Shown: piece by piece, positions 34,237 to 42,506 of the stretch
Layout of the letters: every line of letters starts with the position of its first letter
Numbering within the stretch: the stretch's first letter is position 1
Assembly (NCBI RefSeq): GCF_003224335.1
Contig: NZ_QKLF01000006.1
Span: forward strand, 186,001-250,000
DNA length: 64,000 bases
Reading direction: 5' to 3'
Origin: Curtobacterium sp. MCJR17_055
GTDB lineage: Bacteria > Actinomycetota > Actinomycetes > Actinomycetales > Microbacteriaceae
The notes under the pieces: generated by a model
Databases searched by the model: none
Told to the model about the DNA's origin: nothing
What the model saw: only the letters and a program-made list of their open reading frames with translations
Program-made: the position numbers and the translations under genes

Positions 34237-34263
34237 GGGCGACGGCCGAACGGGCCGTCGCCC
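34237..34263 (+). terminator. Second hairpin between MFS and GntR genes
   Basis: GGGCGACGGCC pairs perfectly with GGCCGTCGCCC around GAACG. ATGCAAC occurs both before the first hairpin (34122) and after this one (34268), and AACATGTT at 34126-34133 is a small palindrome. These could be GntR sites, but support is weak. Confidence 0.55.
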
Positions 34264-34329
34264 TCCACATGCAACTGAACAGGGCCGTTGTCCACCGTGC
34301 CGTCGGGGTGGTGTCCCGTCAGGGCCGCC

Positions 34330-35034
34330 ATGCGTGACGGTGACGTGATGACCGGCCTCCTGCGCCCCGATCGTGATGTCGCCCATCCCGGCGACCCCAT
34401 CGCCGTCCCGCGCAACCTGCTGCGCGACGCCGTCTTCGCGCGGATGCTCCGGAGCATCCTGCGCGGTGACTACCGGCGCGGCCAGCGCCTCCGGCTCGAT
34501 GCGCTGGCGGACGACATGCAGGTCTCGCGGACGCCCGTCCGTGAAGCCCTCGTCCCGCTGGAGGCCATGCGGCTCGTGGTCGTCCAGCGGTACGTCGGCG
34601 TCGTCATCGCGCCGTGGACCGTCGGGCAGATGGTGGAGCGCACGCGCATCGCCCGGTCGATGCTCGTCGACCCGCCGACCAGCTGTGCGCCCACCGACGA
34701 GCCGTTCGACGCCGTGGTCCTGCGCGACTGCCAGTCCGAGGCGGGGGCGTTCGTCGAACTCGCCGTGTGGGTGCTCCGCCGCTCGGGAGCACCGGTGAGC
34801 GCGGACTGGCTCCGGTCGCAGCAGCCGGTGCTCGACGTCTTCCACACGGACGACATCGCCCGCGCGAACGGCATCGACGTCGCCGCGGACTGGACCAGTC
34901 GCATGCACCTGGTCAAGGCGGCCCGTGCCGCTGCCCTGGCCGACGACGTCATCCGGTGCGCGGCCCGTTTGATCGAGCTCGCCGAGCTCCTCATCGCCCT
35001 GCCCGAACGGTTCCGGAGCGCGGAGTCCGCCTAG
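34330..35034 (+). CDS. GntR-family transcriptional regulator with divergent C-domain
   Basis: A 234-residue protein. Residues about 20-85 form a GntR winged helix (LRSILRGDYRRGQRLRLDALADDMQVSRTPVREAL). The C-terminal domain is helical, as in the FCD group, but I do not see the usual Asp/His metal-binding pattern clearly, so the ligand class is uncertain. ATG 34330 is chosen; ATG 34348 is possible, and neither has a good ribosome binding site. It may regulate the upstream MFS transporter. Confidence 0.78.
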   Translation: MRDGDVMTGLLRPDRDVAHPGDPIAVPRNLLRDAVFARMLRSILRGDYRRGQRLRLDALADDMQVSRTPVREALVPLEAMRLVVVQRYVGVVIAPWTVGQMVERTRIARSMLVDPPTSCAPTDEPFDAVVLRDCQSEAGAFVELAVWVLRRSGAPVSADWLRSQQPVLDVFHTDDIARANGIDVAADWTSRMHLVKAARAAALADDVIRCAARLIELAELLIALPERFRSAESA

Positions 35035-35351
35035 CGCTGCCGGGCACGCGGTCGCTGCTGCGTGCTGGCAGAGACGACGTCGCTCCCCGGGCGGGCGCCG
35101 GGCGATCGGGGACGCCGGGCCCAGGCCACGGGGAGCGACGTCTGGGTGCTGTGTCGTAGCGACAGGGCACGGATGCCCCGGAATGTGATCGCCACGTCCC
35201 GACGAGACTATGCAGCGGGGTACACGCTGGCAAGCCCCCGCCGTCCCCACTTCGGGGGACCGACCGCGCCGGGGTCGGGTGTAGCGCTGCCGGACCGTTT
35301 CGTCCCGGCCCTCGTCCTCCTGTATGGTGGTGGGAGTGCCGTCAGGCACCT
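35035..35351. other. Intergenic region between GntR gene and tRNA-Ser(GCU)
   Basis: No credible gene is seen here. It holds a long-looped inverted repeat at 35076-35142, a small hairpin GTCCCC/GGGGAC at 35243-35260, and a TATGGT possible -10 for the tRNA near 35322. Confidence 0.5.
35076..35142 (+). terminator. Inverted repeat with 14-bp perfect arms downstream of the GntR gene
   Basis: GACGTCGCTCCCCG (35076-35089) and CGGGGAGCGACGTC (35129-35142) are exact complements separated by 39 GC-rich bases that can fold further. It is probably the GntR terminator. Confidence 0.6.
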
Positions 35352-35440
35352 GGAGACGTCGCATAGTCAGGCCGAGTGCACCACCCTGCTAAGGTGGAGT
35401 CCCCTCTAGGGGACCGAGGGTTCAAATCCCTCCGTCTCCG
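35352..35440 (+). tRNA. tRNA-Ser (anticodon GCU)
   Basis: An 89-nt class II tRNA. The acceptor GGAGACG pairs with CGTCTCC and the discriminator is G. The anticodon loop CTGCTAA reads GCT between CACC/GGTG stems. The variable arm TCCCCTCTAGGGGA is long, and the T-arm contains GGTTCAAATCC. CCA is not encoded. Confidence 0.95.
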
Positions 35441-35447
35441 CACTCCT

Positions 35448-35484
35448 CGAAGCCCCGGTTCCGCAGCAGCGGACCGGGGCTTCG
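35448..35484 (+). terminator. Terminator of tRNA-Ser(GCU)
   Basis: CGAAGCCCCGG pairs with CCGGGGCTTCG around a 15-nt loop, 8 nt after the tRNA. Confidence 0.8.
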
Positions 35485-35821
35485 TCGTCGGCCGAGCTCC
35501 TCGGTGCGCGGGCTACGACGCGGAACAAGTTAGCACCCGGAACGAAACTGCCTCCTGACCAGGGCTTTGCCGCGGACCTGCAGGATGCCGGCGGTCCGCG
35601 TACCCCGGGGGACAGATCCTGACCCCCGATCCGGGGACTGGTGCATCGGAGATTCCCCAGAATCCGCTAGGAGTCCCCTGTTGTTCATTTCCGGGTCACG
35701 GATCAGTTGATCCCGGGAGGGCTGCGGTTCGCCATCCGACTGCCACTGTGATGCCGCCGAACCGGAGAGCAGCACTCCGTCGGTCGCCCGAGCAGCTGCC
35801 CCGGAATCCCGAAGGATCACG
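35485..35821 (+). other. Upstream region of the phosphate locus
   Basis: No gene is seen. It contains GGGGACT (35633-35639) and AGTCCCC (35672-35678) as distant inverted repeats, the PHO-box-like direct repeat at 35683-35704 and a GATCA-GT-TGATC palindrome at 35701-35712. The pstC promoter should lie here, but I cannot place its -10 with confidence. Confidence 0.5.
35683..35704 (+). promoter_or_regulatory. PHO-box-like direct repeat upstream of pstC
   Basis: Two adjacent 11-nt units begin GTTCATTTCCG and GGTCACGGATC, sharing the G(G/T)TCA opening at exactly 11-bp spacing, as in actinobacterial PhoP boxes. The second unit is degenerate after its first six bases. It lies about 118 nt before the pstC start. 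PhoP control under phosphate limitation is inferred. Confidence 0.5.
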
Positions 35822-36799
35822 TTGTCCACAGATTCGCCCCGCCTCCTCACGGTCGTGCGGGACCCGTCGGACGTCAGGTTCCGGTTCATCGCCCGTGCTG
35901 GCGGGGTCGCGGTCCTCACGATCATGTCGCTGGTCGGCCTGTTCCTGGCGTTCCGCGCCTCCGAGGCCCTCCGCGTCGCCGGTTTCAGCTTCCTCACCAC
36001 GCAGGCCTGGGACCCGGATGCCCACCGCTTCGGCATCGCGGCCGTCCTGGTCGGCACGATCCTCATCGCCTGTGTCGCGATCGCCCTCGCCGTCCCGCTG
36101 TCCCTCGGCACCGCGCTCTACATCACCGAGTACGCACCGACCCGTGTGCGGAAGTTCTTCATCGGGCTGGTCGACCTGATGGCCGCGATCCCGAGCGTCG
36201 TCTACGGCCTGTGGGGGTTCTTCTTCCTGCAGGGGCAGATCACCCCGGTGTCGCGGTGGATCTCGCAGTGGTTCGGGTGGATCCCGCTGTTCCGCGTCGA
36301 GGGGATCGACCTGGACGACCCGCTCGCGTCCTCGACCGTCTACACGGCGTCGACCTTCATCGCCGGCATCGTCGTCGGGCTGATGATCACCCCGATCGTC
36401 ACCTCGATCATGCGCGAGGTCTTCTCGCAGGCACCGCTCGGCGAGCGGGAGGGGGCGCTCGCCCTCGGGTCGACGAAGTGGGGCATGATCCGCTCGGTCG
36501 TGCTGCCCTTCGGCCGTGGCGGGATCATCGGCGGCACGATGCTCGGACTGGGCCGTGCGCTGGGGGAGACCATCGCGGTCTACATGATCATCTCGCCGGT
36601 GTTCGTCATCCAGCCGCACGTCCTGCAGGCCGGCGCGAGCTCGGTGTCGTCGCTCATCGCCCTCCGCTACGGCGACGCGACCCCGTTCGGGATGTCCGCC
36701 CTGATGGCGGCCGGCCTGACCCTCTTCCTGATGACCCTCTGCATCAACTTCGCCGCGTCCGCGGTCGTCGCCCGTTCACGGTCCGGAGCCAGCAGCTAG
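35822..36799 (+). CDS. pstC: Phosphate ABC transporter permease PstC
   Basis: A 325-residue permease with about six helices and the family EAA loop (EREGALALGSTKWGMIRSVVLP). It has the PSVVYGLWG segment typical of PstC. The start is a TTG at 35822 with AAGGA 6 nt upstream; no better in-frame ATG or GTG precedes the first helix. With PstA it forms the phosphate channel. pstA starts 2 nt after its stop. Confidence 0.92.
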   Translation: MSTDSPRLLTVVRDPSDVRFRFIARAGGVAVLTIMSLVGLFLAFRASEALRVAGFSFLTTQAWDPDAHRFGIAAVLVGTILIACVAIALAVPLSLGTALYITEYAPTRVRKFFIGLVDLMAAIPSVVYGLWGFFFLQGQITPVSRWISQWFGWIPLFRVEGIDLDDPLASSTVYTASTFIAGIVVGLMITPIVTSIMREVFSQAPLGEREGALALGSTKWGMIRSVVLPFGRGGIIGGTMLGLGRALGETIAVYMIISPVFVIQPHVLQAGASSVSSLIALRYGDATPFGMSALMAAGLTLFLMTLCINFAASAVVARSRSGASS

Positions 36800-36801
36800 C
36801 C

Positions 36802-38163
36802 ATGACCGAGATCACCCAGGCGCCGTCGGGCGCCACGACGCCCCTGCCCGCCATGACCCGCCGCACAGCGGTCCCGACCAGCCCGCCGACCGCTGCGGGC
36901 CCGTCCGGTGCCGGAGCCGGCACCGTCCTGCCGCTGGCCGAACGGGCCTCCGAGCCGGACCGCGGTCCCGAGGACCGCCGCGTCGGCGGGGTGCGGATCA
37001 GCGACCTGCTCTGCCACGTCGGCGCGGGCCTGGCCTCCCTCGCCGTCACGGTCGTGGTCTTCACCGACCTGGCACCGGTGTCCGGTCCGATCGCGTTCGC
37101 CGCCGTCGCGTACGTGATGTTCCTCGTGTTCTACGCGCTGCTGGTCGCGACGACCGAGAACGCCGCCGTGGTGCGGGACCGCGTGGTGTCGGCGGCCGTC
37201 CACACCCTGGCGTTCGTCGTCGTCGCCACACTCGTCTTCGTCGTCGGGTTCAGCGTCGTCCGGGCCACCAGGGCCCTGCCGCACGCGAACTTCTACACGC
37301 AGGACATGGCACTCACCGGGCCGCTCGACCCGATGACCTCCGGCGGCGTACTGCACGCCATCGCCGGGTCGCTCATCCAGATCTCGATCGCGCTCCTCAT
37401 CACCGTCCCGCTCGGGATCACGACCGCGCTGTTCCTCACCGAGGTGCCGGGGCCGTTCGCCCGGTTCGTCCGGACCATCGTCGAGGCGATGACGGCCCTC
37501 CCGTCGATCGTCGCCGGGCTGTTCATCTACGCGAGCGTCATCGTCGGGCTCGGCGTCGACAAGTCCGGCTTCGCGGCGTCGCTCGCGATCAGCGTGATGA
37601 TGCTGCCGATCATGATCCGGTCCGCCGACGTCGTGCTCCGTCTGGTCCCGTCGACCCTCAAGGAGGCGTCGATCGGGCTGGGCGCGGGGCAGTGGCAGAC
37701 CGTCTGGCGCGTCGTGCTCCCGACGTCGCGGTCCGGTCTCGTCACCGCGATCATCCTGGCGACGGCGCGCGGGATCGGCGAGACGAGCCCGGTGCTGCTC
37801 ACCGCCGGGTACGCGCCGGACCTCAACATCGACCCGACGAACGGCCCGATGATCTCGCTGCCCCTGGCGATCTTCGAGTTCGTCAAGTCGCCGGAGCCGA
37901 ACATGATCGCCCGCGGCTTCGGCGCCGCCGCGGTGCTCATGTCCCTCGTGCTCGTGCTGTTCGTCATCGCCCGCGTGATCGGTGCGCAGACCGTCGCGAC
38001 CCGGGAACGCCGCAACGACCGCATCCGTGCCGCCGGTCGACTGGTCCGCCGCGGTCTGGCCGCCGTCGCACCCGCCGTCCGTTCCGCCCGCCGGTACGTC
38101 GACCGCCACGTGGACAGCCTCAACTCCCGCCTGACCGACTCCTCCCCGAAGGACCCCTCGTGA
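36802..38163 (+). CDS. pstA: Phosphate ABC transporter permease PstA with N- and C-terminal extensions
   Basis: A 453-residue permease, much longer than the usual 280-300. Residues 1-65 are a Pro/Ala-rich cytoplasmic tail; two extra helices follow (about residues 75-125) before the core of about six helices. The PstA EAA loop KEASIGLGAGQWQTVWRVVLP and the ALPSIVAGLFIY segment are present. The last 50 residues are a basic tail. Its stop overlaps the GTG of pstS by 4 nt. Similar extensions occur in other high-GC Gram-positives, but their role is not known to me. Confidence 0.9.
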   Translation: MTEITQAPSGATTPLPAMTRRTAVPTSPPTAAGPSGAGAGTVLPLAERASEPDRGPEDRRVGGVRISDLLCHVGAGLASLAVTVVVFTDLAPVSGPIAFAAVAYVMFLVFYALLVATTENAAVVRDRVVSAAVHTLAFVVVATLVFVVGFSVVRATRALPHANFYTQDMALTGPLDPMTSGGVLHAIAGSLIQISIALLITVPLGITTALFLTEVPGPFARFVRTIVEAMTALPSIVAGLFIYASVIVGLGVDKSGFAASLAISVMMLPIMIRSADVVLRLVPSTLKEASIGLGAGQWQTVWRVVLPTSRSGLVTAIILATARGIGETSPVLLTAGYAPDLNIDPTNGPMISLPLAIFEFVKSPEPNMIARGFGAAAVLMSLVLVLFVIARVIGAQTVATRERRNDRIRAAGRLVRRGLAAVAPAVRSARRYVDRHVDSLNSRLTDSSPKDPS

Positions 38164-39851
38164 CCACCCGCAGAAGACGCACGATCGGTGCGCTCCTGGC
38201 CGCCGCCGTGCTGGCCCTCACGACCCTGCCCACCACCGCCGCGAGCGCGGCCGAGAACTACGTGCCCATCTCGGGCGCCGGTTCCTCGTGGAGCTCCGTC
38301 GCCATCCAGCAGTGGGCGGTGAACGTCCAGCAGTACGGCATGAAGGTCCGGTACGCGAGCACGGGGTCGTCCGACGGCCGCAACCAGTTCAAGGCCGGCA
38401 CGGTGGACTTCGCGGTGTCCGAGATCCCGTACGGCATCAAGGACGGTGGGGTCACGGACGACCCGCCGACCGTGGGGTACGGCTACATGCCGGTCGTCGC
38501 GGGCGGGACGTCGTTCATGTACAACCTCAGCTCGGGTGGCAAGCAGATCACGAACCTGCGGCTGTCCGGTCCGGTGCTCGCCGGGGTGTTCACGGGGAAG
38601 ATCACGAGCTGGGACGACCCGGCGATCAAGGCGGACAACCCCGGCCTCGAGCTCCCGAAGCGTCCGGTCGTGCCCGTCGTCCGTTCCGACGGCTCCGGCT
38701 CGACCGCGCAGTTCACCACCTGGCTGAGCAAGAAGTACCCGTCCGAGTGGAACGCGTACTGCAAGCAGGCCGGACGTCCGCTGCCGTGCGGCGTGACGTC
38801 GAACTACCCGACGGTCCCGGGCAAGGGCTTCATCGCCCAGCCGAACTCGCAGGGTGTCTCCGGCTACGTGGCGCAGAAGGCGAACGTCGGCACGATCACG
38901 TACGTCGAGTACTCCTACGCACTGAAGACCGGGTACCCGGTCGCGAAGGTGCTCAACAAGGCGGGCTACTACGTCGAGCCCACCGCCTCGAACGTCGCCG
39001 TCGGGCTCCTCGGGGCGAAGATCAACGAGGACAAGAACTCTTCGGCGTACCTCACGCAGGTGCTCGACGGCGTCTACGACAACGCGGACGCGCGCACGTA
39101 CCCGCTGTCGTCGTACTCCTACATGGTCATCCCGACGACCACCGACGCCAGCCTGACCCCGGCGAAGGGCAAGACCCTCGCCGCGTTCGACTACTACTTC
39201 CTGTGCGAGGGGCAGCAGCAGGCCGAGGTCCTCGGCTACTCGCCGCTGCCGATCAACCTGGTGCAGGCCGGTCTCGAGCAGGTGCGCCGGATCCCGGGGG
39301 CGGTCGCGAAGGACGTCGACATCCGGAAGTGCAACAACCCGACGTTCTCGGCGGACGGCACGAACACGCTGGCGGCCAAGGCCCCGCAGCCTCCGGCCTG
39401 CGACAAGCTCGGTGCGGAGCAGTGCACCGTGGGCACCGGCGGCGCGAAGGCCACCGAGACGCCGAGGCAGACCCAGGCCGGCTCGAAGGGCGGGGGAGCG
39501 ACGGGCGCGTCCGGTTCCGGCGGCTCCGGCGAGGGCGCCACGGCGACGTCCGGAGGCTCGTCCTCCGGAGCCTCCGGCTCCGGCGGTGAGGCCCTGTCCG
39601 GCGGTGGCAGCGGCGGTCCCGGCGGCACCGGTGTCGCAGCGAACGCGGTCGGCAACGGCTCCCCGGTGCAGTGCGACGCCGACAGCGGTGTCTGCCAGAA
39701 CGTCGCGGCGCTCCCGGTGTCCGTCGACGCGCTGCACGGGTGGAGCTCGCGCCAGACGCTCATGCTCGTCGCCGTCGCGGCCCTGCTCGCCCTCGTGCTG
39801 CTGCCGCCGTTCATCGGCGTGCTCGTCTCCCGACGGAGGGTCCGCAAGTGA
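38160..39851 (+). CDS. pstS: PstS-type phosphate-binding protein with C-terminal membrane anchor
   Basis: A 563-residue protein. A signal peptide ending ASA-AENY is followed by a PstS fold (residues about 25-400) with the phosphate-binding segments SGAGSSWS, STGSSDGRNQF and RSDGSGSTAQFTTWL and the C-terminal YPLSSYSYMVIP...GYSPLPINL pattern. There is no lipobox Cys. Instead, an 85-residue Gly/Ser/Ala-rich linker leads to a single helix (residues about 535-555) and the basic end SRRRVRK, so the binding domain is tethered on a flexible stalk. It overlaps both neighbours by 4 nt. Confidence 0.88.
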   Translation: MTTRRRRTIGALLAAAVLALTTLPTTAASAAENYVPISGAGSSWSSVAIQQWAVNVQQYGMKVRYASTGSSDGRNQFKAGTVDFAVSEIPYGIKDGGVTDDPPTVGYGYMPVVAGGTSFMYNLSSGGKQITNLRLSGPVLAGVFTGKITSWDDPAIKADNPGLELPKRPVVPVVRSDGSGSTAQFTTWLSKKYPSEWNAYCKQAGRPLPCGVTSNYPTVPGKGFIAQPNSQGVSGYVAQKANVGTITYVEYSYALKTGYPVAKVLNKAGYYVEPTASNVAVGLLGAKINEDKNSSAYLTQVLDGVYDNADARTYPLSSYSYMVIPTTTDASLTPAKGKTLAAFDYYFLCEGQQQAEVLGYSPLPINLVQAGLEQVRRIPGAVAKDVDIRKCNNPTFSADGTNTLAAKAPQPPACDKLGAEQCTVGTGGAKATETPRQTQAGSKGGGATGASGSGGSGEGATATSGGSSSGASGSGGEALSGGGSGGPGGTGVAANAVGNGSPVQCDADSGVCQNVAALPVSVDALHGWSSRQTLMLVAVAALLALVLLPPFIGVLVSRRRVRK

Positions 39852-42439
39852 AGAACCAGCACCTCGTCCGGCTCGGCTCCGCCGCGCTCGCCTTCGGCAT
39901 CATCACGACGACGGTCGCCGGGTCCCTGCTCGTCGTGACCGCGCCCGCCTCGGCCACCGCCCCGACGGACAGCTCCGCGATGACCCTTACGTGGGAGGAG
40001 GCCCAGGCGTCGCTCGGCGGCGGTCAGGCTCCGGGCACCGGCACGCCCGACCCGGACGCCGAGACCTTCTCGGGGATGACCTTCCGGGTGAGCCAGACGG
40101 AGGAGCTCACCGACCAGGGCATCACGGTCAGCTGGAGCGGAGCGAAGACGACCTCGCCGAGCGAGTACGCGACCGACTACGTGCAGATCATGCAGTGCTG
40201 GGGCGACGACCCGGCCGGTCCCTCCCCGCAGCAGTGCGTGTGGGGTGCGCCGTCGGCCGCTGTCAGCAGCCGGACCGGCGTCGGCGCCGCCAAGCGGGAC
40301 CTCGTCCGCGGCGACGACCCCGTGCAGGACACCACCCTCGTCGGCGAGCAGGCCGACCCGGACCTCATGCTCGAACCGCCCGCCGAGAACCCGTTCCTCA
40401 AGGCGTACCGGATGCCGTTCCGCGCGGTCGACGGCACCCTGGCGAAGACCTCCACTGAGCTGTCCAAGCAGTTCGACGCGAACACCTCGAACGAGGTCAC
40501 CGCCGGTCGCACGGCGGGTGACGGCACGGGGCAGGTCGTCTTCGAGACGCAGTCCGGGCTCGAGGCGCCGCAGCTCGGGTGCGGCCAGGAGGTCGCCGGC
40601 ACGAGCACGCCCCGGTCCTGCTGGCTCGTGGTCGTCCCGCGCGGCTCGCACAACCTCGACGGCAGCACCGCCGACTCGACGGCCGCCGGTCGCGTGACCG
40701 GGTCCCCGTTGTCGGCCTCCGCGTGGCGCAACCGCGTGGTGTTCCCGCTCGGGTTCCAGTCCGTCGCGCAGTCCTGCCCGATCGGCAACGCCGAGGAGCG
40801 CCTGGTCGGGTCGGAGACCGCCACCGAGGCCGTCACCGCCTGGCAACCGGCGCTCTGCGGCCTCGGGACCACCTACGGGTTCTCCCAGATCGGCGACGGT
40901 GAGGCCGCCAACCAGATCGTCTCGGAGGTGGACGGCTCTTCCCGTCTCGCCCTCGTGACCAGTCCGCTCGCGAAGGCCGTCGCGGCGGAGCACACCATCC
41001 GGTACGCGCCCGTCGCGCAGTCCGCCGTCGTGGTCGCGTTCACCATCGACTACCGCCTGTACCCGGACGCACCCGCGAAGGTGCGTGACGGCCTCCAGGC
41101 CCTCGACCTGACGCTCGACGCCCGCCTCGTCGCGAAGCTGCTGACGCAGTCGTACCAGGCCGACGTCCCCGGTCGGGGCAGCGGGAACACGACCCTGCAG
41201 GGGAACGCGGCCAGCCTCGTCACCGACCCGGAGTTCCTCGCGCTCAACCCGACGTTCGTCGGGTCGAAGAGCGACACCGCCCCGGCCGGGCTCATGGTCG
41301 CGCTCGGCAACGCCGACGCGAACGGCCGGGTGTGGTCGTGGCTGCGCTCCGACCCGGTGGCGGCCGCGTTCCTCGACGGCCGTCCCGACGAGTGGGGGAT
41401 GCGGATCAACCCGGCGTACCGGTCGCTGGCGCTCGCCACCGACACGAGTGTGGACAGCTTCCCGAAGGCCGACCTGACCATCGCGAAGGGCGGTGACCCC
41501 GACGAGACCGGCTACGGCACGCTCGACATGCGTCCCTACATGAACGACATGCACGAGGGGGCGTACCGCACCCTCAAGGCCGACCCGAACGAGAAGAGCT
41601 CCTGGAACCCGTTCGGGCAGCCGAAGGGCTACACCTCGCTCGGTGCGCAGGTACCCGGCAGCCGGTTCGTCCTGACGATCACGGACGCCGCTTCGGCCGC
41701 GCGCTACGGCCTGCCGACCGCGAAGCTCGTGAACGGAGCCGGCGAGGCGGTCGCACCGACACCCGAGTCGGTCGCCGCAGGCGTCGCCACGATGCGCGCG
41801 TCGACCGTTCCCGGGGTCGTCGTCGCGGACCCGGCAGACCGCACCCCCGGCGCCTACCCGCTGTCGATGCTCAGCTACGCCGCCGTCAACGTCTGCGCCG
41901 CGACGCCCGAGGAACGCCGCGCCTACGCGGGGTTCATCGGCTACGCGGCGGGCAAGGGGCAGGTCCAGGGCGAACGGCAGGGCGAACTGCCCGCCGGGTA
42001 CGTGCCGCTGCCCGCCGCCATGACGACCCAGGCGGAGACCGTCGCAGCCGACCTCGTCGACACCCGTGCCGTCGCCGCCGCCTGCCCCGAGGCCGCCCCG
42101 GCCGCTCCGGGGACCGGCGAGACGCCGGAGGCGGAGGCCCCACCGGCCTCCGCACCGGAGGACCAGTCGCTGCCCGTCGGGACGACCGACACCGGCTCGA
42201 CGTCCACCGGTCCGGTGTCCGCTCCCGAGGTCCCGGCCGTCCAGGAGCCGTCGTCGAACGACGTCGACCAGGCCGCCGCCGCGGACGGACCCGACCACCG
42301 CACCACGGACCAGCCCCTGGCCGCGACCCGCATGGGACTCGCCGCCGCACTCGGGGCCGGCGTGCCGGCCCTCGGCATCGGTCCGTTCCTGATCCGCCGC
42401 GGACGGAGGCTGGCGATGCTGGCCGCCGCCCACGTGTGA
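39848..42439 (+). CDS. Giant membrane-anchored PstS-like protein of unknown role
   Basis: An 863-residue surface protein: signal peptide (cleavage after ASA), long extracellular part, a Pro/Glu/Ser/Thr-rich stalk (residues about 740-830) and a C-terminal helix followed by RRGRR. Near residue 650-720 it has the end pattern of PstS proteins (YPLSMLSYAAVNVC...GKGQVQ...GYVPLPAAM), and earlier segments (RLALVTSPLAKAV) also fit a binding-protein fold, but it is about twice normal PstS size. Six or more Cys in the N-terminal half suggest disulfides. A GTGA overlap with pstS shows tight co-expression. A second phosphate or organophosphate receptor is inferred. Confidence 0.75.
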   Translation: MKNQHLVRLGSAALAFGIITTTVAGSLLVVTAPASATAPTDSSAMTLTWEEAQASLGGGQAPGTGTPDPDAETFSGMTFRVSQTEELTDQGITVSWSGAKTTSPSEYATDYVQIMQCWGDDPAGPSPQQCVWGAPSAAVSSRTGVGAAKRDLVRGDDPVQDTTLVGEQADPDLMLEPPAENPFLKAYRMPFRAVDGTLAKTSTELSKQFDANTSNEVTAGRTAGDGTGQVVFETQSGLEAPQLGCGQEVAGTSTPRSCWLVVVPRGSHNLDGSTADSTAAGRVTGSPLSASAWRNRVVFPLGFQSVAQSCPIGNAEERLVGSETATEAVTAWQPALCGLGTTYGFSQIGDGEAANQIVSEVDGSSRLALVTSPLAKAVAAEHTIRYAPVAQSAVVVAFTIDYRLYPDAPAKVRDGLQALDLTLDARLVAKLLTQSYQADVPGRGSGNTTLQGNAASLVTDPEFLALNPTFVGSKSDTAPAGLMVALGNADANGRVWSWLRSDPVAAAFLDGRPDEWGMRINPAYRSLALATDTSVDSFPKADLTIAKGGDPDETGYGTLDMRPYMNDMHEGAYRTLKADPNEKSSWNPFGQPKGYTSLGAQVPGSRFVLTITDAASAARYGLPTAKLVNGAGEAVAPTPESVAAGVATMRASTVPGVVVADPADRTPGAYPLSMLSYAAVNVCAATPEERRAYAGFIGYAAGKGQVQGERQGELPAGYVPLPAAMTTQAETVAADLVDTRAVAAACPEAAPAAPGTGETPEAEAPPASAPEDQSLPVGTTDTGSTSTGPVSAPEVPAVQEPSSNDVDQAAAADGPDHRTTDQPLAATRMGLAAALGAGVPALGIGPFLIRRGRRLAMLAAAHV

Positions 42440-42506
42440 CCCCGTTCCACCCCATCGACTGCTGCCACCTGGGCCGCGTCGGAACCCACGAAAGGAACCA
42501 CCAGCC

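Noticed and set aside
20903..35440. A genomic island bounded by the two tRNA-Ser genes
   Set aside because: No integrase, no direct repeat of the tRNA 3' ends, and the enclosed genes look like normal chromosomal genes with uniform GC and promoter style.
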